Origin: Nitrospira moscoviensis
GTDB taxonomy: Bacteria; Nitrospirota; Nitrospiria; Nitrospirales; Nitrospiraceae
Reading direction: 5' to 3'
Length of the DNA: 64,000 nt
Assembly: GCF_001273775.1 (NCBI RefSeq)
Contig: NZ_CP011801.1
Span: 2,892,001 to 2,956,000, forward strand
Shown here: positions 27,508 through 37,056 of the stretch, in pieces
Numbering within the stretch: position 1 is the stretch's first letter
Layout of the letters: each line of letters begins with the position of its first letter
Position numbers and translations under genes: made by a program
The notes under the pieces: model-generated
Told to the model about the DNA's origin: nothing
Databases searched by the model: none
What the model saw: only the letters and a program-made list of their open reading frames with translations

Positions 27508-27985
27508 AGTCCTACTCCACCTGAAACCAGGCTCCATTCTGAGTCGTCGTTGCACAGTCGCCCATCGCCGGAGAGCCATGGAGCACAACGCCGCGTCCAG
27601 CAGGGGACTGGTAAAGGGGTGATTTTCGTAATAGGGGGTATTCTTCCATTCCTAACCCTCTTTCCGGTAAGGGGCTCTCTCTCCATTCGTCCCATGGCCT
27701 AATTGAAACCTTGCGGCCCCCAACTTAGTAATACGTCCCCGTCATAGCACGCGGCGGATCGATGGCTGGCAGCAGCTCAGTGCGATCCTGACCGCCTTGG
27801 AGAGTACCGCGGCTACCTGAGGGGGGATCTGGAGGTCAGGCCGGATGCCGATCGCCTCGTATAAGGGAAATGTGGAGGTTATTTTGTAGAGTCAATGCGG
27901 GGAGAAGCCAATTTCTACGGAAATCGGGGACACGACCCCACGGCCGAGCGTCACGGCCAGAGACGACAGTACAGCTCATTTCTCA
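27508..27985. other. Gap between traF and the recombinase insert
   Basis: 478 bases without a convincing gene. It contains the downstream edge of the three-gene insert, but I could not find a terminal repeat matching the other edge near 31.5 kb. It may also contain a new promoter for traF-H-G. Confidence 0.4.
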
Positions 27986-29968
27986 TCATGCAGAGTGATG
28001 GCCGTTCTCGATCCTGGCTGTTCGAGAGGCCACATATCGATTAAAGCCACCGCCAGCATTTTGGGACCACCTGACTGCTACGTTCGGTGACATATGTAAG
28101 AGCCGTCCGAGAACTGCCGGATGAAGTTGGCTCGCTAATTGTAACAAGGCACTGTTACGGCCCCTCCGACACTCCACCCCAATGTTGTTAAGGTTCTTCT
28201 GCAAGCGGACCACGTTCCGATGACTCCCGTAATGTCGTCCCGGAAACAACCAGTACGTCCCATCGGCTCGACGACCGTTTGGATTTCCACGGCAAGCCAC
28301 TAATTGCTTGGAGAGCAATCTTGCTATAACGGGTGGCATCACAACTGGTTCCCCTCCAAAGACTATCTTTACGTTCTTCTTCTCGTCGATTTGCACCATA
28401 GAATCCAGTAACGTGACGATCCGGCTGACATGTTGGCCAAAAACAAGAACGAATAGGCCGCAGAGGCGAAGTTCGAGTCTCATGGATTCATCGTTGCTTA
28501 ATCGCTCAATCATTGCCCAGCGCCTGTCCTCGTCAACGAGAACCATTCCGCTCGATTTCAGAAGAGGCACCTCTAGCGGGCGTGAGAACTTGCGGAGCGA
28601 TGTCCACTGCAAAAAGTCGCGGACGAGATATGGGGTCGTCACCTTACTCTCAGTGAGCCAGCATTCAACATCCTTTTGGGTGCATTGCTGGAGCGTCTTT
28701 TCCTGTCTATCTAACCACTCCAAAAACCTGACGGCGATCCGTAACCGCAATTTCATTGAGTGCAAAGCCCAGCGTGTCAGGCGTTGGTGTTGAATTTTCC
28801 CACGGAGTCGACGCACTATACGCCATTCAGCAAACATCATAATGAGAAGACGATGCTGGTCGGGCACTTCGGCTCTGAAGACCTCGAGCCAGTGGTCAAT
28901 GTGGGCGGCCATTCGATTCCTCACTGGCAGTCCACCTGCTTCCACAAGGATTGAGCGCACGAACTCCGCGTGGCCGGGGGACGTATGTTTGTCAAGTGCG
29001 GAATGTGAGAGTGCTGTTTGGCCTTGCGCGATGGAGTGGAGCAGAGCCGCGCTTCCTGTTTTCAACCAATTCACCACGGAGATGGGCTTTCGGCTGAGTA
29101 AGGTCTCCATTACCCGGTTCAGATGTGGGGTATTTGATGAAGCACCTTGGAGATTCAGTAACTTCGGAAGGGCCACGTGCCGCAGATAACAGTCAACACA
29201 ATACCCCTTTGCATAGCGCGGTTTTTGCTGCCCGCAGTGCACACAACGGCTTGAATCCTCCCAACCAGCGCACGGCCGGCAAATGATCTGCCGCTTCTCG
29301 AATGGGACGGCCATGCCCATATTTCTACATCTTGTACATTCCTTCGGCTTTTGCCTAAATTCTTCGGCACAATGATTACAGACGGGGCCACCTGGCCAAT
29401 ACGCCGTCACAGGTTTCTTTTCACCGCACCACACGCACTGCACGAGTGGACGGCCGGCGCACTCTGCACATAAGGGCGTCGGCCCTAGAAATCCTTGGCA
29501 CAACTTTCGTTGACCACAGTTCGAACAGATGCGTATGCGTCCGGGTCGCCTTGGCCGCCGGCGCACGTGCAAAGGGTCTTTGCCGTCCCGGATCGCCATA
29601 TAACAACACATACACAAGGCCCTTCCGTCACGTCGACTCTGGACTGGTCTCTGCTGACCACAGAGCGAACAGGGCTCAGTGTGACGAGGGTAACACGCCC
29701 CGCAGATGGGGCTTCCGGCTCTCTTCACCACAACGGGACCGAAGCTCTGACATACTGTGCAGGTAGCCAACTGAGAGGGATGGCATTTCCAACATTGGTG
29801 ACAAATTGGCTGCCCATTCAAATGCCTTACGACCCTACGGGCATTGCCGCAGGTGCCACAGATTTTCTTTTGGGCCGCACGACACCGGACACACACCCGA
29901 CGTTGATGAAGGATGCGCTTCAGGAGTCGTTTTTCGTTGCAGATCGGACAGATCCCAACAGGCGCCAT
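27986..29968 (-). CDS. Eight-zinc-ribbon protein with degenerate tyrosine-recombinase-like C terminus
   Basis: A 660-residue protein. Residues about 5-270 contain sixteen CxxC pairs, i.e. eight consecutive zinc ribbons separated by basic linkers. Residues about 330-650 resemble a tyrosine recombinase: a helical core-binding region, a VFGQHVSRIVTLL segment where the first catalytic Arg region is expected, and a C-terminal RGRNSALLQLASQL...LGRLLHMSPNVAVRW block. A tyrosine in FNRYVASR could be the nucleophile, but the usual H-x-x-R box is not canonical. It follows the XRE gene by 12 bases. Similar proteins occur beside tyrosine recombinases in actinobacteria as far as I recall. Function is inferred as recombination or target recognition. 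Confidence 0.7.
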   Translation of the reverse strand: MAPVGICPICNEKRLLKRILHQRRVCVRCRAAQKKICGTCGNARRVVRHLNGQPICHQCWKCHPSQLATCTVCQSFGPVVVKRAGSPICGACYPRHTEPCSLCGQQRPVQSRRDGRALCMCCYMAIRDGKDPLHVRRRPRRPGRIRICSNCGQRKLCQGFLGPTPLCAECAGRPLVQCVWCGEKKPVTAYWPGGPVCNHCAEEFRQKPKECTRCRNMGMAVPFEKRQIICRPCAGWEDSSRCVHCGQQKPRYAKGYCVDCYLRHVALPKLLNLQGASSNTPHLNRVMETLLSRKPISVVNWLKTGSAALLHSIAQGQTALSHSALDKHTSPGHAEFVRSILVEAGGLPVRNRMAAHIDHWLEVFRAEVPDQHRLLIMMFAEWRIVRRLRGKIQHQRLTRWALHSMKLRLRIAVRFLEWLDRQEKTLQQCTQKDVECWLTESKVTTPYLVRDFLQWTSLRKFSRPLEVPLLKSSGMVLVDEDRRWAMIERLSNDESMRLELRLCGLFVLVFGQHVSRIVTLLDSMVQIDEKKNVKIVFGGEPVVMPPVIARLLSKQLVACRGNPNGRRADGTYWLFPGRHYGSHRNVVRLQKNLNNIGVECRRGRNSALLQLASQLHPAVLGRLLHMSPNVAVRWSQNAGGGFNRYVASRTARIENGHHSA

Positions 29969-29980
29969 GGCTTCCGTCTC

Positions 29981-30310
29981 TTACTTCGGTCGATGGACAC
30001 GTGTCTTAATGAGGGACAATCGACCTGATGATTTTGTCTCTCCGGCTGCAGCAAGCTTTTTCCTTTCTTGACGGTCTACCTGTTTGATGGTGATCAGATC
30101 ATTCGGTGTGCAGGCGAAGATGTCACATAACGCAGCCAGCAGATCCAGTGTGAGACGGAGAGGCGCCTGGGCAACGAGTCGATACACTTGAATGCGAGAC
30201 AACTGGACTCCCCGTTGCGCCAGCATCGGGACCAGCTCTGTAGTCGAATGAAAATGATGCTGCTCCATCACTTTCTTGAGATTCCATTCAGCGGCCATTT
30301 TCTTGGTCAC
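29981..30310 (-). CDS. Small XRE-type helix-turn-helix regulator
   Basis: A 109-residue protein starting at a GTG at 30310 that immediately follows the recombinase stop and is preceded by AAAGGAGG. The HTH spans about residues 15-70 (ELVPMLAQRGVQLSRIQVYRLV, then LDLLAALCDIFACTPNDLI), a Cro/C1 fold of the type with a conserved SR-QVYRLV recognition helix. The C terminus is basic. It lies between the two recombinase-type genes with tight spacing on both sides, so it is part of the same transcript and probably regulates it or serves as an excision/architectural factor. Confidence 0.82.
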   Translation of the reverse strand: MTKKMAAEWNLKKVMEQHHFHSTTELVPMLAQRGVQLSRIQVYRLVAQAPLRLTLDLLAALCDIFACTPNDLITIKQVDRQERKKLAAAGETKSSGRLSLIKTRVHRPK

Positions 30311-30311
30311 C

Positions 30312-31412
30312 TTACTCCTCCTTTGGCCGATAGAGGCGTTCAAGCGCCTGTTGCAGTTGGTGGTTTTTGAAATCACTGCTGACATGTGTATAGATGGCTG
30401 TTGTCGAGAGAAATGCGTGCCCGAGTTGCTGTTGAATGAACACGGGATCGTACCCATATTCGGCTAGATTGGTGGCGTACGTATGGCGCAGATGATGAAG
30501 GGATAATTCGACAGGCAAACCCGCCTCCTCCACGATGTGTTGAAAGCGAGATCCAAAGTCCTTACTCCCAAGGTATTGAACCCGCTCTGTCGGAAATAAG
30601 GCAGGATGGGCACCCACATTGAACAGGGTCCTGATGTCTCTGAGATATTGTTCGAGAACCTCCACAATCCAGCTGACCTCCGGCACAGTGAAGACCAACC
30701 GCCGTCGTGGCGGCCCCCCGTTCGCGGCCTTCCCAAATCGCACGTGCAGAACACCGAACCGACCAAGATGTTTCATTTTCGGATCAGGATTGCGCCGAAA
30801 ATCACTGATATCAAGCCTGCACACCTCCGTTCGCCGGAGACCAAAGGCATAGGCGACCTTGACCATCACGGCATCGCGCGCCGCCGCAAGGGAACCTTTT
30901 CGGCGCTGGCGAAGCACCTCTGCATGGTGTTGTTCGACATATTCAAACAATCTATCGATCTCGTCGAAGGTAAATGGGCGACGGCTGGGACGGCCCTCGT
31001 ATTCTGTAGCGTGTGAGACCGTGTTCCATTCATCACAGATTTGAATGATGGAAGATCCAATCTCGCGCTCACAGCGTTCCACCCACCCGTATCTCCGATC
31101 GGTGACATACTCCAGAAATAACTGAAGAGTAGTCTGGTATTGGCGAAGAGTTGAGACACTGAGCTTTTGCGAGAGCTCGGCACTGAACTCGACAAGGTCT
31201 TCTGGCTTCCACTGCCAGGGAAATGTATCCGTGTACTGTTGAAAGCGCTGGACAAGCCGATGACGCGCTTTAATCGTGGAAGGGTTTAGATGACGACTGT
31301 GCTGCTGAAGCCGCCACCCTTCCAGCATCGCGGCATAAAGTTGTTCAGGCGGATCAAGAAATGTAACGTTGGCAGGAAGGACATTCTCCGCGGTTGCGGA
31401 AAATGGCCCCAT
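30312..31412 (-). CDS. Tyrosine recombinase (XerC/D-like integrase)
   Basis: A 366-residue protein. A SAM-like core-binding domain (about residues 20-110) is followed by the catalytic domain with Arg in GLRRTEV (about residue 192), HHLRHT (about 306), GHAFLSTT (about 335) and the nucleophile in AIYTHV (about 342): the complete R-H-R-H-Y set. I chose the ATG at 31412, which has AAAGG 9 bases upstream; earlier starts lie inside a long palindrome. It is the first gene of the three-gene insert between traU and traF, so it is more likely the recombinase of a small mobile unit than the integrase of the whole element. Confidence 0.9.
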   Translation of the reverse strand: MGPFSATAENVLPANVTFLDPPEQLYAAMLEGWRLQQHSRHLNPSTIKARHRLVQRFQQYTDTFPWQWKPEDLVEFSAELSQKLSVSTLRQYQTTLQLFLEYVTDRRYGWVERCEREIGSSIIQICDEWNTVSHATEYEGRPSRRPFTFDEIDRLFEYVEQHHAEVLRQRRKGSLAAARDAVMVKVAYAFGLRRTEVCRLDISDFRRNPDPKMKHLGRFGVLHVRFGKAANGGPPRRRLVFTVPEVSWIVEVLEQYLRDIRTLFNVGAHPALFPTERVQYLGSKDFGSRFQHIVEEAGLPVELSLHHLRHTYATNLAEYGYDPVFIQQQLGHAFLSTTAIYTHVSSDFKNHQLQQALERLYRPKEE

Positions 31413-31418
31413 TCGGTC

Positions 31419-31456
31419 GTTACCTTTCATGTAACGTAGGTTACATGAAACGTAAC
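31419..31456. promoter_or_regulatory. 17-bp inverted repeat upstream of the recombinase gene
   Basis: Arms GTTACCTTTCATGTAAC and GTTACATGAAACGTAAC flank a 4-base GTAG spacer; one mismatch, with the inner 11 bases perfect. It overlaps the recombinase ribosome-binding region, so it fits an operator for the XRE protein. The paired 11-bp arms also resemble a tyrosine-recombinase core site. Confidence 0.75.
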
Positions 31457-31591
31457 GACAGCGCAAGCTGGTTTTTTTCGGAAACGATCATGGCATAGGG
31501 ATGTGAGAATGCCTTGCAGAAAGCCGGTCTTGGCGAAGTTTTCCAGAGGAACGAATGTTACATAAAAGATATTGACCCCCCTTTGGGCTCG

Positions 31592-32728
31592 CTACAGCAG
31601 ACAGCAACGCTGCAGCTTCCACAGGAGAAAGACGAAGTCTTCCCCGATCACCGGCACCATCTTGCCCATCCCCCACATCAGCACCGTTCGACCGATCGGC
31701 TGACAACAGGGAGCCGGGACATTGGGGATGGGATAGAGCAGCTGGTATTTGTACTGGCTCTTCACGATCAGGCCGGTCGGGAAGTCCGTGCAGATCAACG
31801 GCCCGTCACCCGCCGTATAGAACTCGGTGCCGAAGCGGGCCAGCCGAGCGAGCAGGCGCGACATGGCGAGCGCCGCCGGTTTGAGCTGGCCGCTCGACTC
31901 CGACACATTGCCCGTCGTCGGGTACAGCAACCCGAGGCTCCCGGCGCACCAGAACAGGGGATCGATGGGAAACCCGGCTGACGCGGCAAGGGAATCGGCG
32001 GCACAGGCCGCGACGGTGAGCGGATTCCCCACCAAGAGGGCTTCCGGGAACAGAATCAGCGCTAGCAGGTCATCATTCCAGGAGGGGTCGATCTCAGACA
32101 GGTACGCGAGATCAATCTCGTCGCCCACGGCGCTGGGGTTGACACAGGCCCAGTCCACCGCGATCCCGACGATGGCCCACAGGGGAAAGATGTAGAAGTG
32201 TGAATGGTAGAAGGTGAAGTCCAGGTCGGAGGAATCCATGTTGGTGTTGGCCGACCCGCGTCCCTCGAACACGAACTCGGGCCCCAGCGTGATCCCGTTG
32301 AGAGCAGGAAAGCACAGGGGCGTGCGGACGATTTCGACCAGTCGGACCGGCTCCCAAATACCAAGCGGTATGCCCGGGACACAGAGGTACGGCGTGAGAC
32401 AGACACAGCCGCAGAGCTGAGGCGGATAGACGGCGGAGATCCCAGGCCCGACGGCGGGACGAGTCGAGTCCTCCCCGACTTCCGTGAGCGTGAACCCGAA
32501 GAGACTGATGGGAAACATGCATTCCCAGCAGGTCTTCACCAGGGTGTCGGCCAGGATATTCGTGTTCTTCGGGCAGACGGCTTCCGCGGACTCCGGCATC
32601 ATTCCGCCCAGGAGCACCGCGAACAGGAGAAGCATCCCGATAAAGGCTGCTCGGCTGGCGCCCCGCTGAACCGATGCCCGCTCCTGCCAATCAGCCGGCC
32701 AGAAGCGTTCTGCCAGTTCCTGTCTCAT
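31592..32728 (-). CDS. traU: TraU, F-type conjugation periplasmic protein
   Basis: A 378-residue cysteine-rich secreted protein. Its signal peptide lies at about residues 27-50 and the mature protein begins around CPKNTNI. TraU hallmarks include TCWECMFPISLFG, CGCVCLTP, PEFVFEG, FYHSHFYIFPLWAI and C-terminal cysteine pairs (PCCQPIGR, and CC at the end). TraU is required for DNA transfer rather than pilus formation. It overlaps the trbC-traW fusion by four bases (ATGA). Downstream, traF is displaced by the recombinase insert. Confidence 0.94.
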   Translation of the reverse strand: MRQELAERFWPADWQERASVQRGASRAAFIGMLLLFAVLLGGMMPESAEAVCPKNTNILADTLVKTCWECMFPISLFGFTLTEVGEDSTRPAVGPGISAVYPPQLCGCVCLTPYLCVPGIPLGIWEPVRLVEIVRTPLCFPALNGITLGPEFVFEGRGSANTNMDSSDLDFTFYHSHFYIFPLWAIVGIAVDWACVNPSAVGDEIDLAYLSEIDPSWNDDLLALILFPEALLVGNPLTVAACAADSLAASAGFPIDPLFWCAGSLGLLYPTTGNVSESSGQLKPAALAMSRLLARLARFGTEFYTAGDGPLICTDFPTGLIVKSQYKYQLLYPIPNVPAPCCQPIGRTVLMWGMGKMVPVIGEDFVFLLWKLQRCCLL

Positions 32729-33936
32729 GGCACGATCTCCTGAACCCGGAATCGATTGCCTTCCTGCGTGACCAGACTCGGGGCAGCGACCAGGCCGAAC
32801 CGGTCATACATGAGCTGATTCGCCCAGTAGACCGGACGGTGCAACAGCCGGCCGAGCGGAGCGATATCCCCTTCCGTCACGAGCAGTTTCAGCGGACGGT
32901 CCTCGTGAGCCAGGAGGTAGCGCTGAACCCATTGCACCTGCCCCTGCGAGTGGCCGTTGAAGAAGATGAGCGTATAGGGGAGCTTCACCTTGTCGAGCGG
33001 ATTCACGGTCGAGCCGGCCCTGATATAGAGGGTGCCGGTCTTCGGATCCGTCACGTCATCAGGGAACTGCACGGTGGCATCCACCAGGAAGCTGCGAGGT
33101 TGCTGAGCGTCCGGCAAGGGAAGCTGAGGGCCTCGGTGGATCTTCCGCGCCGTCGCGTCCTCCGCACGGCGCTTGATCGCGTTCCAATCCGTCCTCGCCA
33201 CTGCGTCGCTCAGCACTTGTTTCATGTCGCGTTCGGCAATCGACCAGGTCGGCACGTCCGTCCGGATCCGCTGATGCCCGCTCGGCATCGGGAGGCTCGG
33301 TTGCGGTTCACTCGTCGGTCCTCCCTGCAAGAACCCTCGCTGGCGCCGGTCAAACCACTCCGCGAGCGCGCGATAGACTCTCTCTTCCCGCGCCAGGACC
33401 TCCAATAGATGGCGAACGGACGTCGAGCCGATCACCACCGCATCACGGTCCCCTTTCACGATCGCGAGAGCCGGGACTTCCGAGACCCCGAGACGCCCGT
33501 AGAGCACCGGGTCGATCGAGACCGCTGCCAGCAACGCCTCATCAGTCCCCATCAACTGCCGGAACCGTTCGCCTGTCGCCTTGAAGGACAATTTGACCGG
33601 CCCGTCGCCGGACGAAGGCGCATTGAGCAGACCCCGGATCACGATGCGCGCGCCCAGCAGCTTTGCCTCGGCAAAATATCCTTTCAGCACTTCGTCCGGC
33701 ATGGACAGGGACAAGAGCAGATAGATCCCATTCCGATTGACTTCGCGAGACTCCCGGCCTTGGGAAGGTTGCAGCACCGTCCGGGAGAAGCGCGCAATCT
33801 CTTCCGCCACCTCGCGTGGAGACCGTTCTGGCTCCCGAGCCTGCCTTGAGGACTCCCCCGCACTCGACCAGGATAGGGCTCCCCCGCAGAGTAGCCCCGC
33901 GACGACCAGCACCAACAGTCCCTGCCTTCTCATCAT
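32725..33936 (-). CDS. Fused TrbC-TraW pilus assembly protein
   Basis: A 403-residue protein with a signal peptide (about residues 5-26). The first domain (about 70-170) matches TrbC (LLLSLSMPDEVLKGYFAEAKL, then ARIVIRGLL and VPALAI). The second (about 230-400) matches TraW (PTWSIAERD, YIRAGSTVNPLDKVKLPYTL, FFNGHSQGQVQWV, then GLVAAPSLV). In F these are two separate proteins that interact with each other and with TraH/U. Fusion puts them in fixed stoichiometry. It is followed directly by traU with ATGA overlap and preceded by the S26 peptidase gene (32 bases). Confidence 0.88.
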   Translation of the reverse strand: MMRRQGLLVLVVAGLLCGGALSWSSAGESSRQAREPERSPREVAEEIARFSRTVLQPSQGRESREVNRNGIYLLLSLSMPDEVLKGYFAEAKLLGARIVIRGLLNAPSSGDGPVKLSFKATGERFRQLMGTDEALLAAVSIDPVLYGRLGVSEVPALAIVKGDRDAVVIGSTSVRHLLEVLAREERVYRALAEWFDRRQRGFLQGGPTSEPQPSLPMPSGHQRIRTDVPTWSIAERDMKQVLSDAVARTDWNAIKRRAEDATARKIHRGPQLPLPDAQQPRSFLVDATVQFPDDVTDPKTGTLYIRAGSTVNPLDKVKLPYTLIFFNGHSQGQVQWVQRYLLAHEDRPLKLLVTEGDIAPLGRLLHRPVYWANQLMYDRFGLVAAPSLVTQEGNRFRVQEIVP

Positions 33937-33968
33937 GAAACAGACCTCCCCCTCTAAATCACTGCCAC

Positions 33969-34514
33969 CTACCAGATCGGAGTGACCACGCCTCGGAGAT
34001 CCTCCGCCCTCACATAGCCGTAGTACCGGGAGTCGAAGGATCGCGGATGGGGCAAGGCCATGAAATACTGCCCCGGTGGAATCGGACTCTCGAGCTTCGC
34101 CAACCGGATCGGTTGCCCGAGTCGATCGCGCTGCAGGCCTTCTCCGACCACTGTCCCGTTGACCAGCACCTGCCTCCCTCGCACTTCCACCTGATCACCC
34201 GGCACACCGACGAGGCGCTTCGTCCAGAGCAGCCCGACCCTCGTGTAGGGCCTGGCCGGGCCAGCCGGCTGCACGCGATCGGCAGAGGCCTGCGCCATCA
34301 CGAACGCCACGAGATCACCCCGCTGCGGCTCTCGCCCTTTCTCGATCAGGAAGAGCCGGTAGTCCGGCAGGCTTTCATCCGACCGGAGCGCAAGCTGGTA
34401 CCAGGGACTCGCCAGGGCGAGAACCGGCCAGATCACTCCGATCCCGAGGAGGGCGAGCGCCACCTTGGGATGCCGGTCATGCCACTCGTTCACCCGTTGC
34501 AGCAGCCTTTTCAC
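33969..34514 (-). CDS. TraF/TrhF-type S26 signal peptidase
   Basis: A 181-residue membrane-anchored protease. It has an N-terminal hydrophobic helix (about 18-38), catalytic Ser48 in ESLPDY and general base Lys99 in WTKRLVGVPGD, with a C-terminal DLRGVVTPIW resembling the ending of TraF of RP4. Such peptidases mature the conjugative pilin. The gene overlaps the end of traC by 38 bases. The usual SMP around the serine is SLP here, and the following glycine is Asp. Confidence 0.88.
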   Translation of the reverse strand: MKRLLQRVNEWHDRHPKVALALLGIGVIWPVLALASPWYQLALRSDESLPDYRLFLIEKGREPQRGDLVAFVMAQASADRVQPAGPARPYTRVGLLWTKRLVGVPGDQVEVRGRQVLVNGTVVGEGLQRDRLGQPIRLAKLESPIPPGQYFMALPHPRSFDSRYYGYVRAEDLRGVVTPIW

Positions 34515-37008
34515 GTTCCTGCTCCAGGATGAGGTCGATGGCCCGGTCGGTCGTCATCTCCGGACCACCCGCCTTCACGATGCGATCGATCAAGGCCAGC
34601 TCCTCCGCCTTGGTGGAGTACATCAATTGCGTGCGCCGATCGACGGTCAGCCGGCCGATCCCGCGGCCGTGATTGGCCGTATAGAAGAAGATTTCCGAAT
34701 AGCCGGCGCCGCGATGGACGGATCGGAGCAGCTGATACTCGAACTCGCTCAGGATCAGCCGGCCCCGCTGCTTGATGGACTCGATGCTCTCCGGCTTTTG
34801 TTTGAGCAGGAAGACGAAGTCCGAATTGGCCAGCAAGGCCGCCCCCGTCTGTCCCATCTTGTCGTAGTAATCGTTGATGCCCTGGGTGATCGTCATGATC
34901 GATCCCCCATACTTCCTGACCCGCCGGACGCCTTTTTCGAAGAACGCAGCCACGTTGCCTCCCTGGGACAGGAGGTCCCAGGCTTCATCCATCGCGCAGA
35001 TCTTCCGCCTCGCGCGATCCCCCTGATACATGGCCACCTGGATGTTCATGATCATCTGCAGCAGGATCACCGAGCGCAGGTCCGGGAGCGCGTCGAGGCC
35101 GTCCAGCTCCAGCACATAGAAGTCGCGCTCGAAGTGCATGTTGTTCGGGCCGTTGAAGAGATCGCCGTAGTTGCCCGCGGCGGTGTAGGGAAAGAGCTGG
35201 GTGCCGAGATCCTTGATCCGCTGATCCTCCCGTTCCTGCCCCATCTTCAGCAGCGCCCCCGCCACATCGGTCGGGGTCGACTCGCCTCCTTTATCAGCGA
35301 GCACCTGGATCAAGGCCTGCTCCAGACAGGACAGCTCCAGATCGGTCAGCGCCCGCGACGGGGAGAGCATCTGCGCGAAGATCGCCTTGATCATCGCCAA
35401 CTCGTCCTTGCGGTCCGCTTCCTCCTCCGGCGACTCGGCTTTCCGGTCGTAGCGGCCGATCACCCGCGACAGGGGGTTCAAGCAGAGTTTCCTCGCCTCG
35501 CGCGAGAACTGCATGAACTGCCCCTTGAGGTGCTCGCACAGCTTCATGTAGCTCTTGCCGGCGTCGATGACCCAGGCTTGGCCGCCGGTGGCCAGATAGG
35601 ACCGGAAGAAGAAATTCGCGAAGAAGCTCTTCCCCGCGCCCGAGTCGGCGGCGATACAGATGTTGAAATTCCCCTCCGTATTGGCGAACACATCCAGACT
35701 CATCATCTGGCCGGACCGAGACGTGAGCAGCATCACGGGCTGCCCCATGCCCTTCCAGTCGCCGACGATGGGAGCCAGGTGCGCGGGGACGTCCGAGTGG
35801 ACCGTCTTGAGCCGGCGCAGATCATCACGCAGCAGTGGGACGTTCGAGGGGAGCCCCATCGGCAGGCCGAACAGGAACACCCGGAACCCGATGAAATGGT
35901 CGTCCTGCAGCAACCAGTCGTGCGTGCGATAGATCGCCTTGATGGCCGAGCTGTGCTTCTCCAACTCTTTGGGATCGTCTGCGTACAGCGCGGCCTGGAC
36001 GTACAGCCCGATGGTCTGCTTGCCTTCCGCGACGAGCGCCATCATGCGGTTGAAGTGCTGGAGTTTCTTCTCGAAGATGGGAATGAGCTTCAGCATGAAG
36101 CCCACCGCCTGGTTCGTCACCACGACGTGCTTCTTCCGGAGCGCGGCGACCGAGTTGACCTGGTCCAGCTTCACCGCATTGAGCGTGAGGAAGAACGGAC
36201 AGGTGATCTGGTCCATGCCTCGCAGGAGACTGCCGATCAGCTCCCGGTTTTTGGATCCGTGCCACTCCTCGGGAAACTGCTGCACCGTCAGGCTCTTGAC
36301 GAACTTCCCATCGAGCTCGAACATGCGCGCGTGGAGTTTCGCGTAGGTATCCCGCGCTACGACCTGATCGCTGATGAGCTGCGTCGAGTTGTAGGAGGGC
36401 GGGCGCTCTCCCCAGGCATGGCCCGGGCTGAGCAGCGTATGGAGCAGCCAGATGAGCTCCAGCGGAGGGACTCTGACCACCGGCAACCCGACGTTGCGCA
36501 GCGTCTGTTCCACACCCTCGAGCTGCTCGACAATGTCCTCGAACTCGATCCCGTTCGGATGGTCCTCCTTCAGAGGCATCGTGACGGACACATAGACGTT
36601 GAAGTCCCGGGGCCTGATGCCCGACGTCGGGATCAACCGCGTTCCCTGCGACTCCAGGAAAAACTCTCTGGTGCGTGTCGCATCCCGGAGGAACCGGGAG
36701 TCCAGATCCCCTCGATCGCTCAATCCCACGTGCGCATCCAGATAGGGCTGGATCACCGGCGAGGCATGGATCATGAGCTGGTAGGTGGTGCCGGTCGGCG
36801 CCTGGCTCGATTCGAACAGGTTCGTGAGCTTCTGAATCGTGTCCGGTCCCATGCCCAACAAGGGCGGGCTTTCCCAGACGCAGCCGATCCGGCCGTCAGC
36901 CAGCCGGTACACCTGGTTGTCCGGATCATAGGCATGGTGCGGCAGCCACTCGCTGATCGACGTCCGCGCGATCATCTTTCTCGCAAAATACTCAAGCAGG
37001 GTAGACAT
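34477..37008 (-). CDS. traC: TraC, VirB4-family T4SS ATPase
   Basis: An 843-residue ATPase. The N-terminal TraC domain begins with the typical ISEWLPHHAYDPDN. Walker A AADSGAGKSFFAN is near residue 456, Walker B ICAMDEAWDLL near residue 671, and a C-terminal TQGINDYY sensor region follows. VirB4/TraC ATPases energise pilus assembly at the inner membrane. Length matches F TraC (about 875). It starts 49 bases after traV. A long open frame exists on the opposite strand through the whole gene and is only a codon-composition shadow. Confidence 0.96.
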   Translation of the reverse strand: MSTLLEYFARKMIARTSISEWLPHHAYDPDNQVYRLADGRIGCVWESPPLLGMGPDTIQKLTNLFESSQAPTGTTYQLMIHASPVIQPYLDAHVGLSDRGDLDSRFLRDATRTREFFLESQGTRLIPTSGIRPRDFNVYVSVTMPLKEDHPNGIEFEDIVEQLEGVEQTLRNVGLPVVRVPPLELIWLLHTLLSPGHAWGERPPSYNSTQLISDQVVARDTYAKLHARMFELDGKFVKSLTVQQFPEEWHGSKNRELIGSLLRGMDQITCPFFLTLNAVKLDQVNSVAALRKKHVVVTNQAVGFMLKLIPIFEKKLQHFNRMMALVAEGKQTIGLYVQAALYADDPKELEKHSSAIKAIYRTHDWLLQDDHFIGFRVFLFGLPMGLPSNVPLLRDDLRRLKTVHSDVPAHLAPIVGDWKGMGQPVMLLTSRSGQMMSLDVFANTEGNFNICIAADSGAGKSFFANFFFRSYLATGGQAWVIDAGKSYMKLCEHLKGQFMQFSREARKLCLNPLSRVIGRYDRKAESPEEEADRKDELAMIKAIFAQMLSPSRALTDLELSCLEQALIQVLADKGGESTPTDVAGALLKMGQEREDQRIKDLGTQLFPYTAAGNYGDLFNGPNNMHFERDFYVLELDGLDALPDLRSVILLQMIMNIQVAMYQGDRARRKICAMDEAWDLLSQGGNVAAFFEKGVRRVRKYGGSIMTITQGINDYYDKMGQTGAALLANSDFVFLLKQKPESIESIKQRGRLILSEFEYQLLRSVHRGAGYSEIFFYTANHGRGIGRLTVDRRTQLMYSTKAEELALIDRIVKAGGPEMTTDRAIDLILEQEREKAAATGERVA

Positions 37009-37056
37009 GTAGATCTCTCTCCGAATGACAAGCCGATCGTTTCCGGAAACCGGCGC

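Noticed and set aside
30312..31412. Tyrosine recombinase as the integrase of the whole element
   Set aside because: It lies inside the tra operon between traU and traF together with two partner genes, which fits a small inserted unit better.
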